The notes beneath the pieces were generated by a model. The model did not search any database. It was not told the DNA's origin and saw only the letters and a program-made list of their open reading frames with translations. A stretch of DNA of 64,000 nt from Algibacter miyuki (GTDB lineage Bacteria > Bacteroidota > Bacteroidia > Flavobacteriales > Flavobacteriaceae), in NCBI RefSeq assembly GCF_042427745.1, contig NZ_JBHMFA010000005.1; one strand, written 5' to 3'. Positions within the stretch are counted from its first letter, which is position 1. Each line of letters opens with the position of its first letter. Position numbers and translations under genes: made by a program. Shown piece after piece: positions 34,060 to 43,121 of this stretch.

Positions 34060-36093
34060 TTAAATTAATCCCTTATACTTTCTTAAAAACCACTCGGCAG
34101 ATAAACTCAATGCGATAATGGCCAGTAAGTACTTCCAATCAATCAAAGGTAGGCTATTTTTATGGCTTTTCTGAATGGTTTTGTAGCGATTATCACCTAA
34201 CAAATCATCAACCAAACTCGTTGTATTATCAATGAAATAGCTATCTCCCTCACTATTAGAAGCTAGCTGTTCTAATTTACCAACATTAGCATTTAAAAAC
34301 TGCTGTTCTACGTTGTATTCTAAAATTTGAAAATGTCCTGATTTTGATAAATTCTCCTTTCCTGAGCTTACTTTAAAACTATATTCTGAAGGCGATAAAT
34401 GACTTAAATCAACCTGATAATTATTGTTTTTCAGAATTAAAGGGTACGTTTTAGATGTTTTTGAAAGATTATCAGTAACCGTAATTTGAAGCGTTTCACG
34501 AGCATCAAAAACATAATTTTTATCGAAAAGCTCGGCCTTTACAATGATATTTCCGTTACCATTGTAAAACGATTGATAATCAATATTCAAACGATTTCGC
34601 TTTTTATTAGACGCTAAATATTGCACCAATTTCCCTATAAAATCATCAAATTGATTAAAGGCTTTTGTATTTAAATAACTCTGTGAACGCCATTGCCAAA
34701 TGTTCTCACCAAACAAAACAGCTTCTCGCCTACCATTAGTTTCTAAAGTGGCTAACAAAGGTTGGTTTGTTGAAATGCCATTCACGGTTTTATACAATAT
34801 GGTTTGAAATGGCACAGCAAAAATAACAGATCCGTAATTTGATTCTAGAGGCGGAAAAGATTCAAAATTAATATCATCCATTAAAAATGGTGAAAAATTA
34901 GTATTTAAAGTCCCTTGATAATTTTCATAATCATCGGTTATTTCATGGTCGAAACTTTTATTGTTTTCATTTAGAAAAATTAAATCCGTTTTTGTGCCTT
35001 CAATAATGAATCTATTCTTGTTTTCTTTATTTAATTCAGCTAATACATTTTTGAAGTTGTCATTGGGTTGATACAGTATAACTAATTGAAAATCATTTAA
35101 TTTACCTAATAACTCTTCTGGTTTTAAAATAGAAACCTCACGTCTTTCGTTGCTTTCAACACTTCTTTTAAGCGCGCCTAAATCAGGATGGTAAAAACTA
35201 GAAACTAAAGCTATTTTGGTTTTCTGGTCAATGACTTCAACGGCAAAATTATAGGTATTATTAACTTTATTTTTCTCATTTTCCAACGGTAATAAAGTTG
35301 CCTGATAGGTATTTACGCCAACACGATCTGCTGGTAAATTGAAGTTTAAAAGCTTAGAATTGTTTTCTTTTGAAAAGCTTATCGTTTCTGAAAACACAAC
35401 TGTATTTCCCTTTTTAACCACAAATTTAGAAGTGATATTTTGACTTCCGTTATAAACCAAAAAAGTTTCAACTGGAAATTTATTTTTTAAATAAGCGTAT
35501 TTATTGACGTTTAATTGCTGAATTTTTAAATCGGTATACGTAATAGTATCCCCTAAAATAATAGGATAAATGGGTTGCTTGTATTTTGAAAACGCAAATT
35601 CGTAATCGTTTCCATAGGTTTGATTACCGTCTGTTATAAGTAGTGTTGGAGCTGTATGCCCTTTATAAATTTGAGCTAATTGAGAAAAAGCCTCATCAAT
35701 ATTGGTCTGTTTTTCTGCAAAGCTTAACGAGTCCGAATTCTTAAAGCGTTCTCCAAAAGTATAAAATTCTAAATTGAATTTTTCTTTTAAGGCATCATTC
35801 CCCGAAAGGGCTTCAACTAAACTCTTGGCTTTTTCAGTTTGATTTAGGTGTGCTACCGAATTAGAATTATCAACCGCAATCACTAAGTTTGGTCTCTCGT
35901 CGGTTAATGTTACTTGATCGAATTTCGGGTTTATTAGTAATAAAAACACCGAAAACAGACTAATAAAACGTAAAAAAGCGAAAAGCATGTTCGTTTTCGA
36001 CATGCTTTTCGTTTTATTGATATACTGAAAAAGAGCTAACAAAAGCGCTACTATTCCAGCTAGTATAATGTAAATTAATGTGTCTGTTTGCAT
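34060..36093 (-). CDS. Membrane protein with a von Willebrand factor A-like domain
   Basis: A 677-residue protein with two N-terminal membrane segments (about 7-24 and 40-55), a VWA-like domain (about 70-190) and a C-terminal membrane segment (about 650-670). The MIDAS motif DNSNS (75-79, DxSxS) and LLITDGNQTYG are visible, so metal binding is plausible. A long extracytoplasmic beta-rich region fills the middle. Similar Bacteroidota proteins occur with MoxR/BatA-type envelope stress genes, but none of these are nearby. It lies 54 bp downstream of fabG on the same strand. Function unknown. Confidence 0.8.
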   Translation of the reverse strand: MQTDTLIYIILAGIVALLLALFQYINKTKSMSKTNMLFAFLRFISLFSVFLLLINPKFDQVTLTDERPNLVIAVDNSNSVAHLNQTEKAKSLVEALSGNDALKEKFNLEFYTFGERFKNSDSLSFAEKQTNIDEAFSQLAQIYKGHTAPTLLITDGNQTYGNDYEFAFSKYKQPIYPIILGDTITYTDLKIQQLNVNKYAYLKNKFPVETFLVYNGSQNITSKFVVKKGNTVVFSETISFSKENNSKLLNFNLPADRVGVNTYQATLLPLENEKNKVNNTYNFAVEVIDQKTKIALVSSFYHPDLGALKRSVESNERREVSILKPEELLGKLNDFQLVILYQPNDNFKNVLAELNKENKNRFIIEGTKTDLIFLNENNKSFDHEITDDYENYQGTLNTNFSPFLMDDINFESFPPLESNYGSVIFAVPFQTILYKTVNGISTNQPLLATLETNGRREAVLFGENIWQWRSQSYLNTKAFNQFDDFIGKLVQYLASNKKRNRLNIDYQSFYNGNGNIIVKAELFDKNYVFDARETLQITVTDNLSKTSKTYPLILKNNNYQVDLSHLSPSEYSFKVSSGKENLSKSGHFQILEYNVEQQFLNANVGKLEQLASNSEGDSYFIDNTTSLVDDLLGDNRYKTIQKSHKNSLPLIDWKYLLAIIALSLSAEWFLRKYKGLI

Positions 36094-36147
36094 TTAAGCT
36101 TTTAAATCCATTTTTAATAAGTTTTCCAAAGTGATGGAAATTAAAAA

Positions 36148-36894
36148 TTAAGTTAGCATACCGCCATCTACATTTAAGGTTTGCCCTGTAATGTAAGCCG
36201 ACATATCACTCGCTAAAAACACACAAACATTAGCGATATCTTCTGGAGTTCCGCCACGTTTTAATGGAATGCCTGCGCGCCATCCTTTAACCACTTCTTC
36301 ATCTAATTTTGCAGTCATTTCAGTTTCAATAAAACCTGGAGCCACGACGTTGCTTCTAATATTTCTAGAACCTAATTCTAAAGCTACAGATTTTGAAAAA
36401 CCAATGATACCCGCTTTCGAGGCTGCATAATTAGTTTGTCCTGCGTTTCCTTTAACACCAACCACAGAACTCATGTTAATTATAGAACCTTTGCGTTGCT
36501 TTAACATGGTACGTTGTACGGCTTTGGTCATATTAAAAACAGACTTTAAGTTTACTTCTATAACGGTATCAAAATCTTCTTCTGAAATACGCATTAGTAA
36601 GTTATCTTTTGTAATACCAGCGTTGTTTACCAAAATATCAATGCTTCCAAATTCTGCTGCAACTTCTGCTGCTAATTTTTGAGCATCTTCAAAATTTGCG
36701 GCATTACTTTGGTAACCTTTAGCTTTTACACCCAATGCATTTAATTCTTTCTCAAGAGCGTTGGCTGCTTCTACTGAAGAACTATATGTAAATGCTACGT
36801 TTGCGCCTTGTTGTGCGAAAACTTCCGCAATACCCTTTCCTATCCCTCTACTGGCACCAGTGATTATGGCTGTTTTTCCTTCTAATAATTTCAT
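36148..36894 (-). CDS. fabG: 3-oxoacyl-[acyl-carrier-protein] reductase
   Basis: An SDR reductase of the fatty-acid elongation cycle that uses NADPH. The 248-residue protein has the nucleotide loop ITGASRGIGKG (11-21), the structural NNAGIT (90-95) and the catalytic Ser 143, Tyr 156 and Lys 160 (YAASK). The C-terminal ITGQTLNVDGGM is standard for FabG. Length and sequence favour FabG over other SDRs. A possible -7 box TATCTTTG lies about 155 bp upstream (37055-37048). Confidence 0.95.
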   Translation of the reverse strand: MKLLEGKTAIITGASRGIGKGIAEVFAQQGANVAFTYSSSVEAANALEKELNALGVKAKGYQSNAANFEDAQKLAAEVAAEFGSIDILVNNAGITKDNLLMRISEEDFDTVIEVNLKSVFNMTKAVQRTMLKQRKGSIINMSSVVGVKGNAGQTNYAASKAGIIGFSKSVALELGSRNIRSNVVAPGFIETEMTAKLDEEVVKGWRAGIPLKRGGTPEDIANVCVFLASDMSAYITGQTLNVDGGMLT

Positions 36895-37248
36895 TTGTTC
36901 ACTTTATTATTTTATAATGACTTTATGAGTACTATTTTTATCTAAATCATAAATGATTAAAACATCAATATGGTAAGTCTCACATCATTCGTTATTATGG
37001 TTTAATTTTTAATTTAACTTGTGATTGCTTGGGTAAGCAACGAAAATCAAAGATAATAATTATAGTTAAAATTCAGCATAAAAATTCGGGCTCTATCTTA
37101 CGATCGTTTAATGTTGTTTTAAAAGAACAATTTTAATGATTCCCTCAATTTATAGCCGAATTAAATTTAATATTATTGCAAAAAAAATTCGTTAACTAAA
37201 ATAAGCTAACGAATTAATTTTATGTAATTCTATTTGTGATTTAACACA
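36895..37248. other. 354-bp intergenic region between sucD and fabG
   Basis: It holds the sucD terminator (37186-37215), a possible minus-strand -7 element TATCTTTG (37055-37048) for fabG without a convincing -33 partner, and a small palindrome TTGCTT-GGGT-AAGCAA (37025-37040) at about the expected 5' end of that transcript. No open reading frame or RNA gene is visible. Confidence 0.5.
37178..37215 (-). terminator. Terminator of sucD
   Basis: AATTCGTTA (37186-37194) pairs with TAACGAATT (37207-37215). On the minus strand the stem is followed by a run of T residues. It lies 34 bp after the sucD stop. Confidence 0.7.
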
Positions 37249-38124
37249 TTATTTTGCTAAAACTTCAGCAATTTTCTTTCCAATTTCAGCAGGAGAATCT
37301 ACAACGTGAATACCACAAGCTCTCATAATTTCTTTCTTAGCTTGGGCAGTATCATCACTTCCTCCAACAATAGCTCCAGCGTGTCCCATAGTACGACCTG
37401 CAGGCGCAGTTTCACCAGCGATAAAACCTACAACTGGTTTTTTACTACCACTTGCTTTGTACCAGTTAGCAGCATCAGCTTCTAATTGACCTCCAATTTC
37501 ACCTATCATTACAACAGCTTCAGTTTCTGGGTCATTGATTAATAATTCAACAGCTTCTTTAGTTGTTGTTCCAATAATTGGATCTCCACCAATACCAATA
37601 GCTGTAGTTATGCCTAAACCTTGTTTTACAACTTGGTCAGCAGCTTCGTAGGTTAATGTTCCTGATTTAGAAACAATACCAACGGTACCTTTTTTGAAAA
37701 CGAAACCTGGCATAATACCAACTTTAGCTTCACCTGGTGTAATAACACCTGGACAGTTAGGGCCGATTAAACGACAATCTTTATTTTTAATGTAACTCGC
37801 TGCCGTAATCATATCAGCAACAGGAATACCTTCAGTAATAGTAATAATAACTTTAATACCTGCATCGGCAGCTTCCATAATAGCATCGGCAGCAAAAGCT
37901 GGCGGTACAAAAATGATGGTTGTGTCTGCTCCAACTTGTTGAACAGCCTCTAAAACTGTATTAAAAACAGGTTTATCTAAATGGGTTTGACCACCTTTAC
38001 CTGGTGTTACACCACCAACTAGGTTGGTTCCGTATTCTATCATTTGGCTGGCGTGAAAAGTTCCTTCACTACCTGTAAAACCTTGAACTATTATTTTTGA
38101 ATCTTTGTTTACTAAAACGCTCAT
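37249..38124 (-). CDS. sucD: Succinate-CoA ligase, alpha subunit
   Basis: SucD carries the phosphohistidine and CoA site of succinyl-CoA synthetase, a TCA-cycle enzyme. I place the start at 38124 (MSVLVNKDSKIIVQGFTG), giving 291 residues. The open frame to 38160 adds 12 residues (MLSKYNNDKKSS) that are not family-like. Motifs are GFTGSEGTFH, the CoA-binding VGGVTPGKGG, RLIGPNCPGVITPGE and the active-site His in GRTMGHAGAIVGG. The beta subunit gene is not adjacent. Confidence 0.96.
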   Translation of the reverse strand: MSVLVNKDSKIIVQGFTGSEGTFHASQMIEYGTNLVGGVTPGKGGQTHLDKPVFNTVLEAVQQVGADTTIIFVPPAFAADAIMEAADAGIKVIITITEGIPVADMITAASYIKNKDCRLIGPNCPGVITPGEAKVGIMPGFVFKKGTVGIVSKSGTLTYEAADQVVKQGLGITTAIGIGGDPIIGTTTKEAVELLINDPETEAVVMIGEIGGQLEADAANWYKASGSKKPVVGFIAGETAPAGRTMGHAGAIVGGSDDTAQAKKEIMRACGIHVVDSPAEIGKKIAEVLAK

Positions 38125-38200
38125 AGAAGATTTTTTATCGTTATTATATTTACTTAACAAAAGTAATTTTTTGAATTCTATTTTTAAAGTAAAAACTGAA

Positions 38201-39145
38201 TTACTTTTTGTTGTTTTTTTTAAGTTCAGCTAATATTTCCGGAATTTTCCGGATATAAGCCATTTCCTTGAATTTATCTCTAGCTTCTACTGATGGCGAA
38301 CCAAAATATGTTTTATTTTCATCCGTAGAATGTCCTAAACCAGACTGTGCATAAATCTCGGTGCCTTTGGCAATGGTAATACCACTTTTTACGCCTACTT
38401 GCCCCCAGATTACCACATTATCTTCAACCACGACACAACCAGCAATACCTGTTTGCGAAGCAATTAAACAATGTTTTCCCAATGTAGTATCGTGTCCAAT
38501 TTGAATTTGATTATCCAATTTAGAACCATAACCTATACGTGTATCTGCGGTAACACCTCTATCAATGGTGCACGCTGCTCCAATATCGACATGATCTTCA
38601 ATAACCACACGTCCACCAGATTTTAATCGATCATAACCTTCAGGACGTTTTTTGTAATAGAATGCATTAGCCCCTAAAACAGTTCCGGAATGAATGGTGA
38701 CATTATTGCCAATTACAGCATCATCATAAATACTAACATTAGCATGAATGATACAATTATCTCCTATTTCAACATTATGACCAATAAAACAATTGGGTTG
38801 AATAACCGTGTTTTTTCCAATTTTAGCCGTTGCTGAAATAGCACTATTGGCCGATTGAAATGGTTTAAAGTGATTGGTTAATGTATTAAAGTCGCGAAAC
38901 GGATCGTCGCTAACCAATAACACTTTTCCTTCTGGGCAATCTACTTCTTTATTTATTAAAATAATGGTTGCTGCAGAATTTAAGGCTTTATCGTAATATT
39001 TTGGATGATCTACAAAAACAATATCTCCAGGTTCTACAACATGAATTTCGTTCATCCCTAAAACAGGATAATGCGCATCACCAACAAATTCGCTACTAAT
39101 TAAAGTGGCTATTTGTTCTAAAGTATGTGGTTTTGGAAATTTCAT
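38201..39145 (-). CDS. LpxD-like acyltransferase paralogue (left-handed beta helix)
   Basis: A 314-residue protein with an N-terminal LpxD-type domain (about 1-95) and a hexapeptide-repeat beta helix (about 100-270), ending in a helical tail (YIRKIPEILAELKKNNKK). The His in QIQIGHDTTLGKHC corresponds to the catalytic-helix region of LpxD. It is shorter than the canonical LpxD at 42043 and keeps most acyltransferase features. It lies between efp and sucD. Its acceptor may be a different amino sugar, or the protein may be a regulator; I cannot tell from sequence. Confidence 0.8.
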   Translation of the reverse strand: MKFPKPHTLEQIATLISSEFVGDAHYPVLGMNEIHVVEPGDIVFVDHPKYYDKALNSAATIILINKEVDCPEGKVLLVSDDPFRDFNTLTNHFKPFQSANSAISATAKIGKNTVIQPNCFIGHNVEIGDNCIIHANVSIYDDAVIGNNVTIHSGTVLGANAFYYKKRPEGYDRLKSGGRVVIEDHVDIGAACTIDRGVTADTRIGYGSKLDNQIQIGHDTTLGKHCLIASQTGIAGCVVVEDNVVIWGQVGVKSGITIAKGTEIYAQSGLGHSTDENKTYFGSPSVEARDKFKEMAYIRKIPEILAELKKNNKK

Positions 39146-39180
39146 ATATTAAGGTAACTTATTGAATACAGTTAAGTTGT

Positions 39181-39747
39181 TTACTCCTTTACACGTTCTT
39201 TATAAGTTCCCTTAGCTGTTTCAACTTTAATTTTATCACCTTCGTTAATAAACAATGGTACATTAACAGTAGCTCCAGTTTCTACGGTTGCCGGTTTTGT
39301 AGCATTTGTTGCTGTATTTCCCTTAACGCCAGGCTCTGTTGCTGTTATTTCTAAAATAACACTTGCTGGTAAATCTACCGAAAGTGGTGAGTTGTCTTCA
39401 GTATTAATTAATACTGTTACTACTTCGCCTTCTTTCATTAATCCTGGATTATCTAAAGCTGCTTCTAATAAACGAATTTGAGTATAATCAGCTTCATTCA
39501 TAAAATGATAAAATTCACCATCATTATATAAATACTGAAATTTGTGCGTTTCAACACGAACATCTTCTAATTTATGTCCTGCAGAAAATGTATTATCTAA
39601 TACTTTTCCAGTTGTTACACTTTTCATTTTGGTTCTAACAAACGCCGGCCCCTTACCTGGCTTTACGTGTAAGAATTCAATGATTTTATATATATCGTTG
39701 TTATATCGAAGGCATAAGCCATTTCTAATATCACTTGTAGTTACCAT
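39181..39747 (-). CDS. efp: Elongation factor P
   Basis: EF-P relieves ribosome stalling at polyproline. The 188-residue product has the KOW-like N-terminal domain with HVKPGKGPAFVRTK (Lys 32 at the tip that is modified in many species). Two OB-fold domains follow, ending in VPLFINEGDKIKVETAKGTYKERV. Length is standard. It lies between lpxA and the LpxD-like gene. No epmA/B-type modification genes are nearby. Confidence 0.96.
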   Translation of the reverse strand: MVTTSDIRNGLCLRYNNDIYKIIEFLHVKPGKGPAFVRTKMKSVTTGKVLDNTFSAGHKLEDVRVETHKFQYLYNDGEFYHFMNEADYTQIRLLEAALDNPGLMKEGEVVTVLINTEDNSPLSVDLPASVILEITATEPGVKGNTATNATKPATVETGATVNVPLFINEGDKIKVETAKGTYKERVKE

Positions 39748-39805
39748 AATTTATTTTGTAATTTAATATTTGATTTTAGCCCTTTTTGTAAAAGACTAGC
39801 TCGAT

Positions 39806-40591
39806 TTAATTTGATTTAAAGTATCCTTTCATGATACCACGATGTGAATTCTTGATAAATTGAAGAATTTCGTCACGTTCTGGAGTAGCCTCCATTTCTG
39901 CTTCAATAATTTCGGCAGCTTGTGCATTATTAAAATTCTTCTGATAAAGGATTCTGAAAATATCTTGAATTTCTCTAATTTTTTCTGTTGTATAACCACG
40001 GCGTCTTAACCCAACCGAGTTAATCCCGACATAAGAAAGAGGTTCCCTAGCTGCTTTTACAAAAGGAGGCACATCTTTTCTAACTAACGATCCGCCGGTT
40101 ACAAAGGCATGGTTTCCTATGGATACAAATTGATGAACCGCCGTCATACCTGCTAAAACCACATAATCGCCAACAGTAATGTGCCCTGCAAGCGTACTAT
40201 TGTTTGAAAAAATACAGTTATTACCAACAATACAATCATGTGCAATATGGCAATACGCCATAATTAGACAATTGTTACCAATTACGGTTTTCATTTTATC
40301 AGTAGTCCCTCTATTAATAGTTACACACTCTCTGATGGTAACATTGTCGCCAATTTCAGTAGTGGTATCTTCATCATTATATTTTAAATCTTGTGGCACT
40401 GCAGAAATAACAGCACCAGGAAAAATATTACAATTTTTACCAATACGCGCACCTTCCATGATGGTTACGTTACTTCCTATCCACGTGCCTTCACCAATAA
40501 TCACATTATTATGAATGGTAGTAAAAGGCTCTATGACCACATTTTTTGCAATTTTGGCACCTGGATGCACATATGCTAATGGTTGATTCAT
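39806..40591 (-). CDS. lpxA: UDP-N-acetylglucosamine O-acyltransferase
   Basis: LpxA starts lipid A synthesis by transferring a 3-hydroxyacyl chain from ACP to UDP-GlcNAc. The 261-residue protein is a hexapeptide beta helix through about 190, with the catalytic His in MAYCHIAHDCIVGNN, and a C-terminal helical domain (YTTEKIREIQDIFRILYQK). Length matches the E. coli enzyme. It follows lpxC-fabZ by 58 bp in the envelope cluster. Confidence 0.96.
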   Translation of the reverse strand: MNQPLAYVHPGAKIAKNVVIEPFTTIHNNVIIGEGTWIGSNVTIMEGARIGKNCNIFPGAVISAVPQDLKYNDEDTTTEIGDNVTIRECVTINRGTTDKMKTVIGNNCLIMAYCHIAHDCIVGNNCIFSNNSTLAGHITVGDYVVLAGMTAVHQFVSIGNHAFVTGGSLVRKDVPPFVKAAREPLSYVGINSVGLRRRGYTTEKIREIQDIFRILYQKNFNNAQAAEIIEAEMEATPERDEILQFIKNSHRGIMKGYFKSN

Positions 40592-40649
40592 TTTTTAGTT
40601 TTTAGTTTAATCTTAAAGCGAATGTTAGTTATTTATAACTATTCACCAT

Positions 40650-42056
40650 TTACTTTACTTTTGATATTTGCGCCATTAATTCGGCTTCTGCACAAAGTTT
40701 CCCGTTGGCATAGGCATACCCTTGCATGTGACAAATACCACGACGAATAGGTGTGATTAACGAACATTTAAAGATTAACGTATCACCTGGTACCACTTTT
40801 TGTTTAAATTTAACTTTATCCATTTTCATGAAAAATGTTAAATAATTTTCCGGATCTGGCACTGTGTTTAATACCAAAACACCACCTGTTTGCGCCATAG
40901 CTTCTACTATTAAAACGCCTGGCATTACTGGTGCTCCTGGAAAATGACCTTTAAAAAACTCCTCGTTCATGGTTACGTTTTTTTGGGCTATAACATGACT
41001 TTCAGAAAGCTCAAAAACCTTATCTATTAATAAAAAAGGTTGACGGTGTGGTAACATATCCATAATTTGATTCACATCCATTAAAGGTGCTTGATTCAAA
41101 TCTATATTTGGAACATTATTACGACGTTCTATTTTTATAAGTTTAGATAATTTTTTAGCAAACTGCGTATTGATATAATGCCCAGGTTTATTAGCAATTA
41201 CTTTTCCGCGAATGTGCGTACCAATTAAAGCTAAATCACCAATAACATCTAAAAGTTTATGGCGTGCCGCTTCGTTTGGATAATGTAATGTTAAGTTATC
41301 TAAAATACCGTTTGGTTTAACGGCTATGTTTTCTTTATTAAATGCAACTCTTAATTTTTTCATGGTTTCTGGTGATAATTCTTTATCAACATAAACAATG
41401 GCATTATTTAAATCGCCTCCTTTAATTAAACCATGCTCTAAAAGCATTTCAATTTCATGTAAAAAACTGAAAGTTCTAGAGTTTGAAATTTCTTCTTTAA
41501 AATCTGAAACTTGGTTTAATGTTGCATTTTGAGTACCTAAAACTTTAGTTCCAAAATCGACCATAGTGGTAACTTGATACTCTTTAGCTGGCATCACTAA
41601 AATTTCGCTACCCGATTCTTCATCAACATAAGAAATAACATCTGTTACTTCATACACTTCTCTAAAAGCATCTAATTCTACAATTTCTGCTTTTTCGATA
41701 GCTTCAACAAAAAACTTAGACGATCCGTCCATAATTGGAGGTTCGGCAGCATCTAATTCAATTATAACATTATCGACATCTAAACCTACAAATGCAGCTA
41801 AAACATGCTCTGACGTTTGAATGGTTACCCCATTTTTCTCCAAACAAGTGCCACGTTGTGTACTGGTTACATAATTGGCATCGGCTTCAATTACAGGTGT
41901 TCCCTCTAAATCTACACGTTTAAAAGACAAGCCTGAATTGGCTGGTGCTGGTTTAAAAGTTAAGGTTACATTTTTTCCTGTGTGTAAACCAACTCCGGTT
42001 AGAGTAACATCTTTTAGAATGGTTTTTTGCTTGATTTCAGTGTTAACTATTCCCAT
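40650..42056 (-). CDS. lpxC-fabZ: Bifunctional UDP-3-O-acyl-GlcNAc deacetylase / 3-hydroxyacyl-ACP dehydratase
   Basis: A 468-residue fusion of the committed lipid A deacetylase and the fatty-acid dehydratase. The LpxC part (about 1-310) has the zinc motif TSEHVLAAF and HKLLDVIGDLALIG. The FabZ part (about 320-468) has LPHRQPFLLIDKV and the active-site FKGHFPGAPVMPGVLIVEAMAQ. The fusion is characteristic of Bacteroidota. Its start overlaps the end of lpxD by 14 bp, indicating translational coupling. Confidence 0.96.
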   Translation of the reverse strand: MGIVNTEIKQKTILKDVTLTGVGLHTGKNVTLTFKPAPANSGLSFKRVDLEGTPVIEADANYVTSTQRGTCLEKNGVTIQTSEHVLAAFVGLDVDNVIIELDAAEPPIMDGSSKFFVEAIEKAEIVELDAFREVYEVTDVISYVDEESGSEILVMPAKEYQVTTMVDFGTKVLGTQNATLNQVSDFKEEISNSRTFSFLHEIEMLLEHGLIKGGDLNNAIVYVDKELSPETMKKLRVAFNKENIAVKPNGILDNLTLHYPNEAARHKLLDVIGDLALIGTHIRGKVIANKPGHYINTQFAKKLSKLIKIERRNNVPNIDLNQAPLMDVNQIMDMLPHRQPFLLIDKVFELSESHVIAQKNVTMNEEFFKGHFPGAPVMPGVLIVEAMAQTGGVLVLNTVPDPENYLTFFMKMDKVKFKQKVVPGDTLIFKCSLITPIRRGICHMQGYAYANGKLCAEAELMAQISKVK

Positions 42057-43068
42057 TTATTTTTTCTAAATCATTTATATTTTTAACAATCCTTGGTAGA
42101 TTTTTAAAATGAACATACGATTTGTTATAATCGCTAATAGCCAAAGCTGGGGAGCCTTGGAGTACTTCATTATCTTTTACATGTCTGGCAATACCAGATT
42201 GTGCTTGTATTTTTACGTTATTACCGATAGTAATATGACCTGCAACACCAACTTGCCCTCCAATTTGGCAATTTTCGCCAATTTTAGTAGATCCTGCAAC
42301 GCCTGATTGTGCTGCAATAACTGTGTTTTTACCAATTTCGACATTGTGCGCTATTTGAATTTGATTATCCAACTTAACACCTCTTCTAATAATGGTAGAG
42401 CCTAAAGTGGCTCTATCTATTGTGGTACCAGCACCAACATCAACATAATCTTCAATAATTACATTTCCTGTTTGTGGTATCTTATTATAGCCTCCATTTT
42501 CGTTTGGAGCAAACCCAAATCCGTCTGCGCCAATAATAGCTCCAGAATTAACCACACAGCTTTTACCTATAATGGTTTCAGAATAAATTTTAGCACCTGC
42601 AAAAATGATCGTGTTATCGCCTAAAACCACATTCTCTCCAATATAACTGTTGGGGAAAATTTTTACATTTTCACCAATACTCACATTATCTGAAATATAG
42701 CTAAAGGCTCCTATATATACATTATCACCATATTTAGCAGATTCTGATATAAACGAAGGTTGCTCTACACCTACTTTATTAAGTTTTACCGAATTGTAAT
42801 ATTCTAGTATTTTAGAAAATGCCACATAGGCATCTTCCACTTTAATAAGTGTTGTATTTAATTCTTTTTCGGGCTTAAACGTCTTGTTAACAATAGTTAC
42901 AGACGCTTTTGTTTTATATATATGTGCGGTGTATTTAGGATTGGCTAAAAAGGTCAAAGACCCTTCAAACCCTTCTTCAATTTTAGATAGCTTTGATACT
43001 TCTACATCGGGGTTACCAATGACATCACCTTCTAAAATACCCGCTATTTGTTGTGCAGTAAACTTCAC
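42043..43068 (-). CDS. lpxD: UDP-3-O-(3-hydroxyacyl)glucosamine N-acyltransferase
   Basis: LpxD adds the N-linked 3-hydroxyacyl chain to lipid A precursor. The 341-residue protein has the uridine-binding N-terminal domain (about 1-100), the long beta helix (100-300, with GADGFGFAPNENGGYNKIPQTGNVIIEDYVDVGAG and the catalytic QIAHNVEIGKN) and a short C-terminal helix. It overlaps lpxC-fabZ by 14 bp and is the canonical copy; a shorter paralogue lies at 38201. Confidence 0.95.
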   Translation of the reverse strand: MKFTAQQIAGILEGDVIGNPDVEVSKLSKIEEGFEGSLTFLANPKYTAHIYKTKASVTIVNKTFKPEKELNTTLIKVEDAYVAFSKILEYYNSVKLNKVGVEQPSFISESAKYGDNVYIGAFSYISDNVSIGENVKIFPNSYIGENVVLGDNTIIFAGAKIYSETIIGKSCVVNSGAIIGADGFGFAPNENGGYNKIPQTGNVIIEDYVDVGAGTTIDRATLGSTIIRRGVKLDNQIQIAHNVEIGKNTVIAAQSGVAGSTKIGENCQIGGQVGVAGHITIGNNVKIQAQSGIARHVKDNEVLQGSPALAISDYNKSYVHFKNLPRIVKNINDLEKINGNS

Positions 43069-43121
43069 ACTAAAGATTTATTGTTTTTTTGTTCGATTCA
43101 GGCAAAAATAGGAAAAATGTG

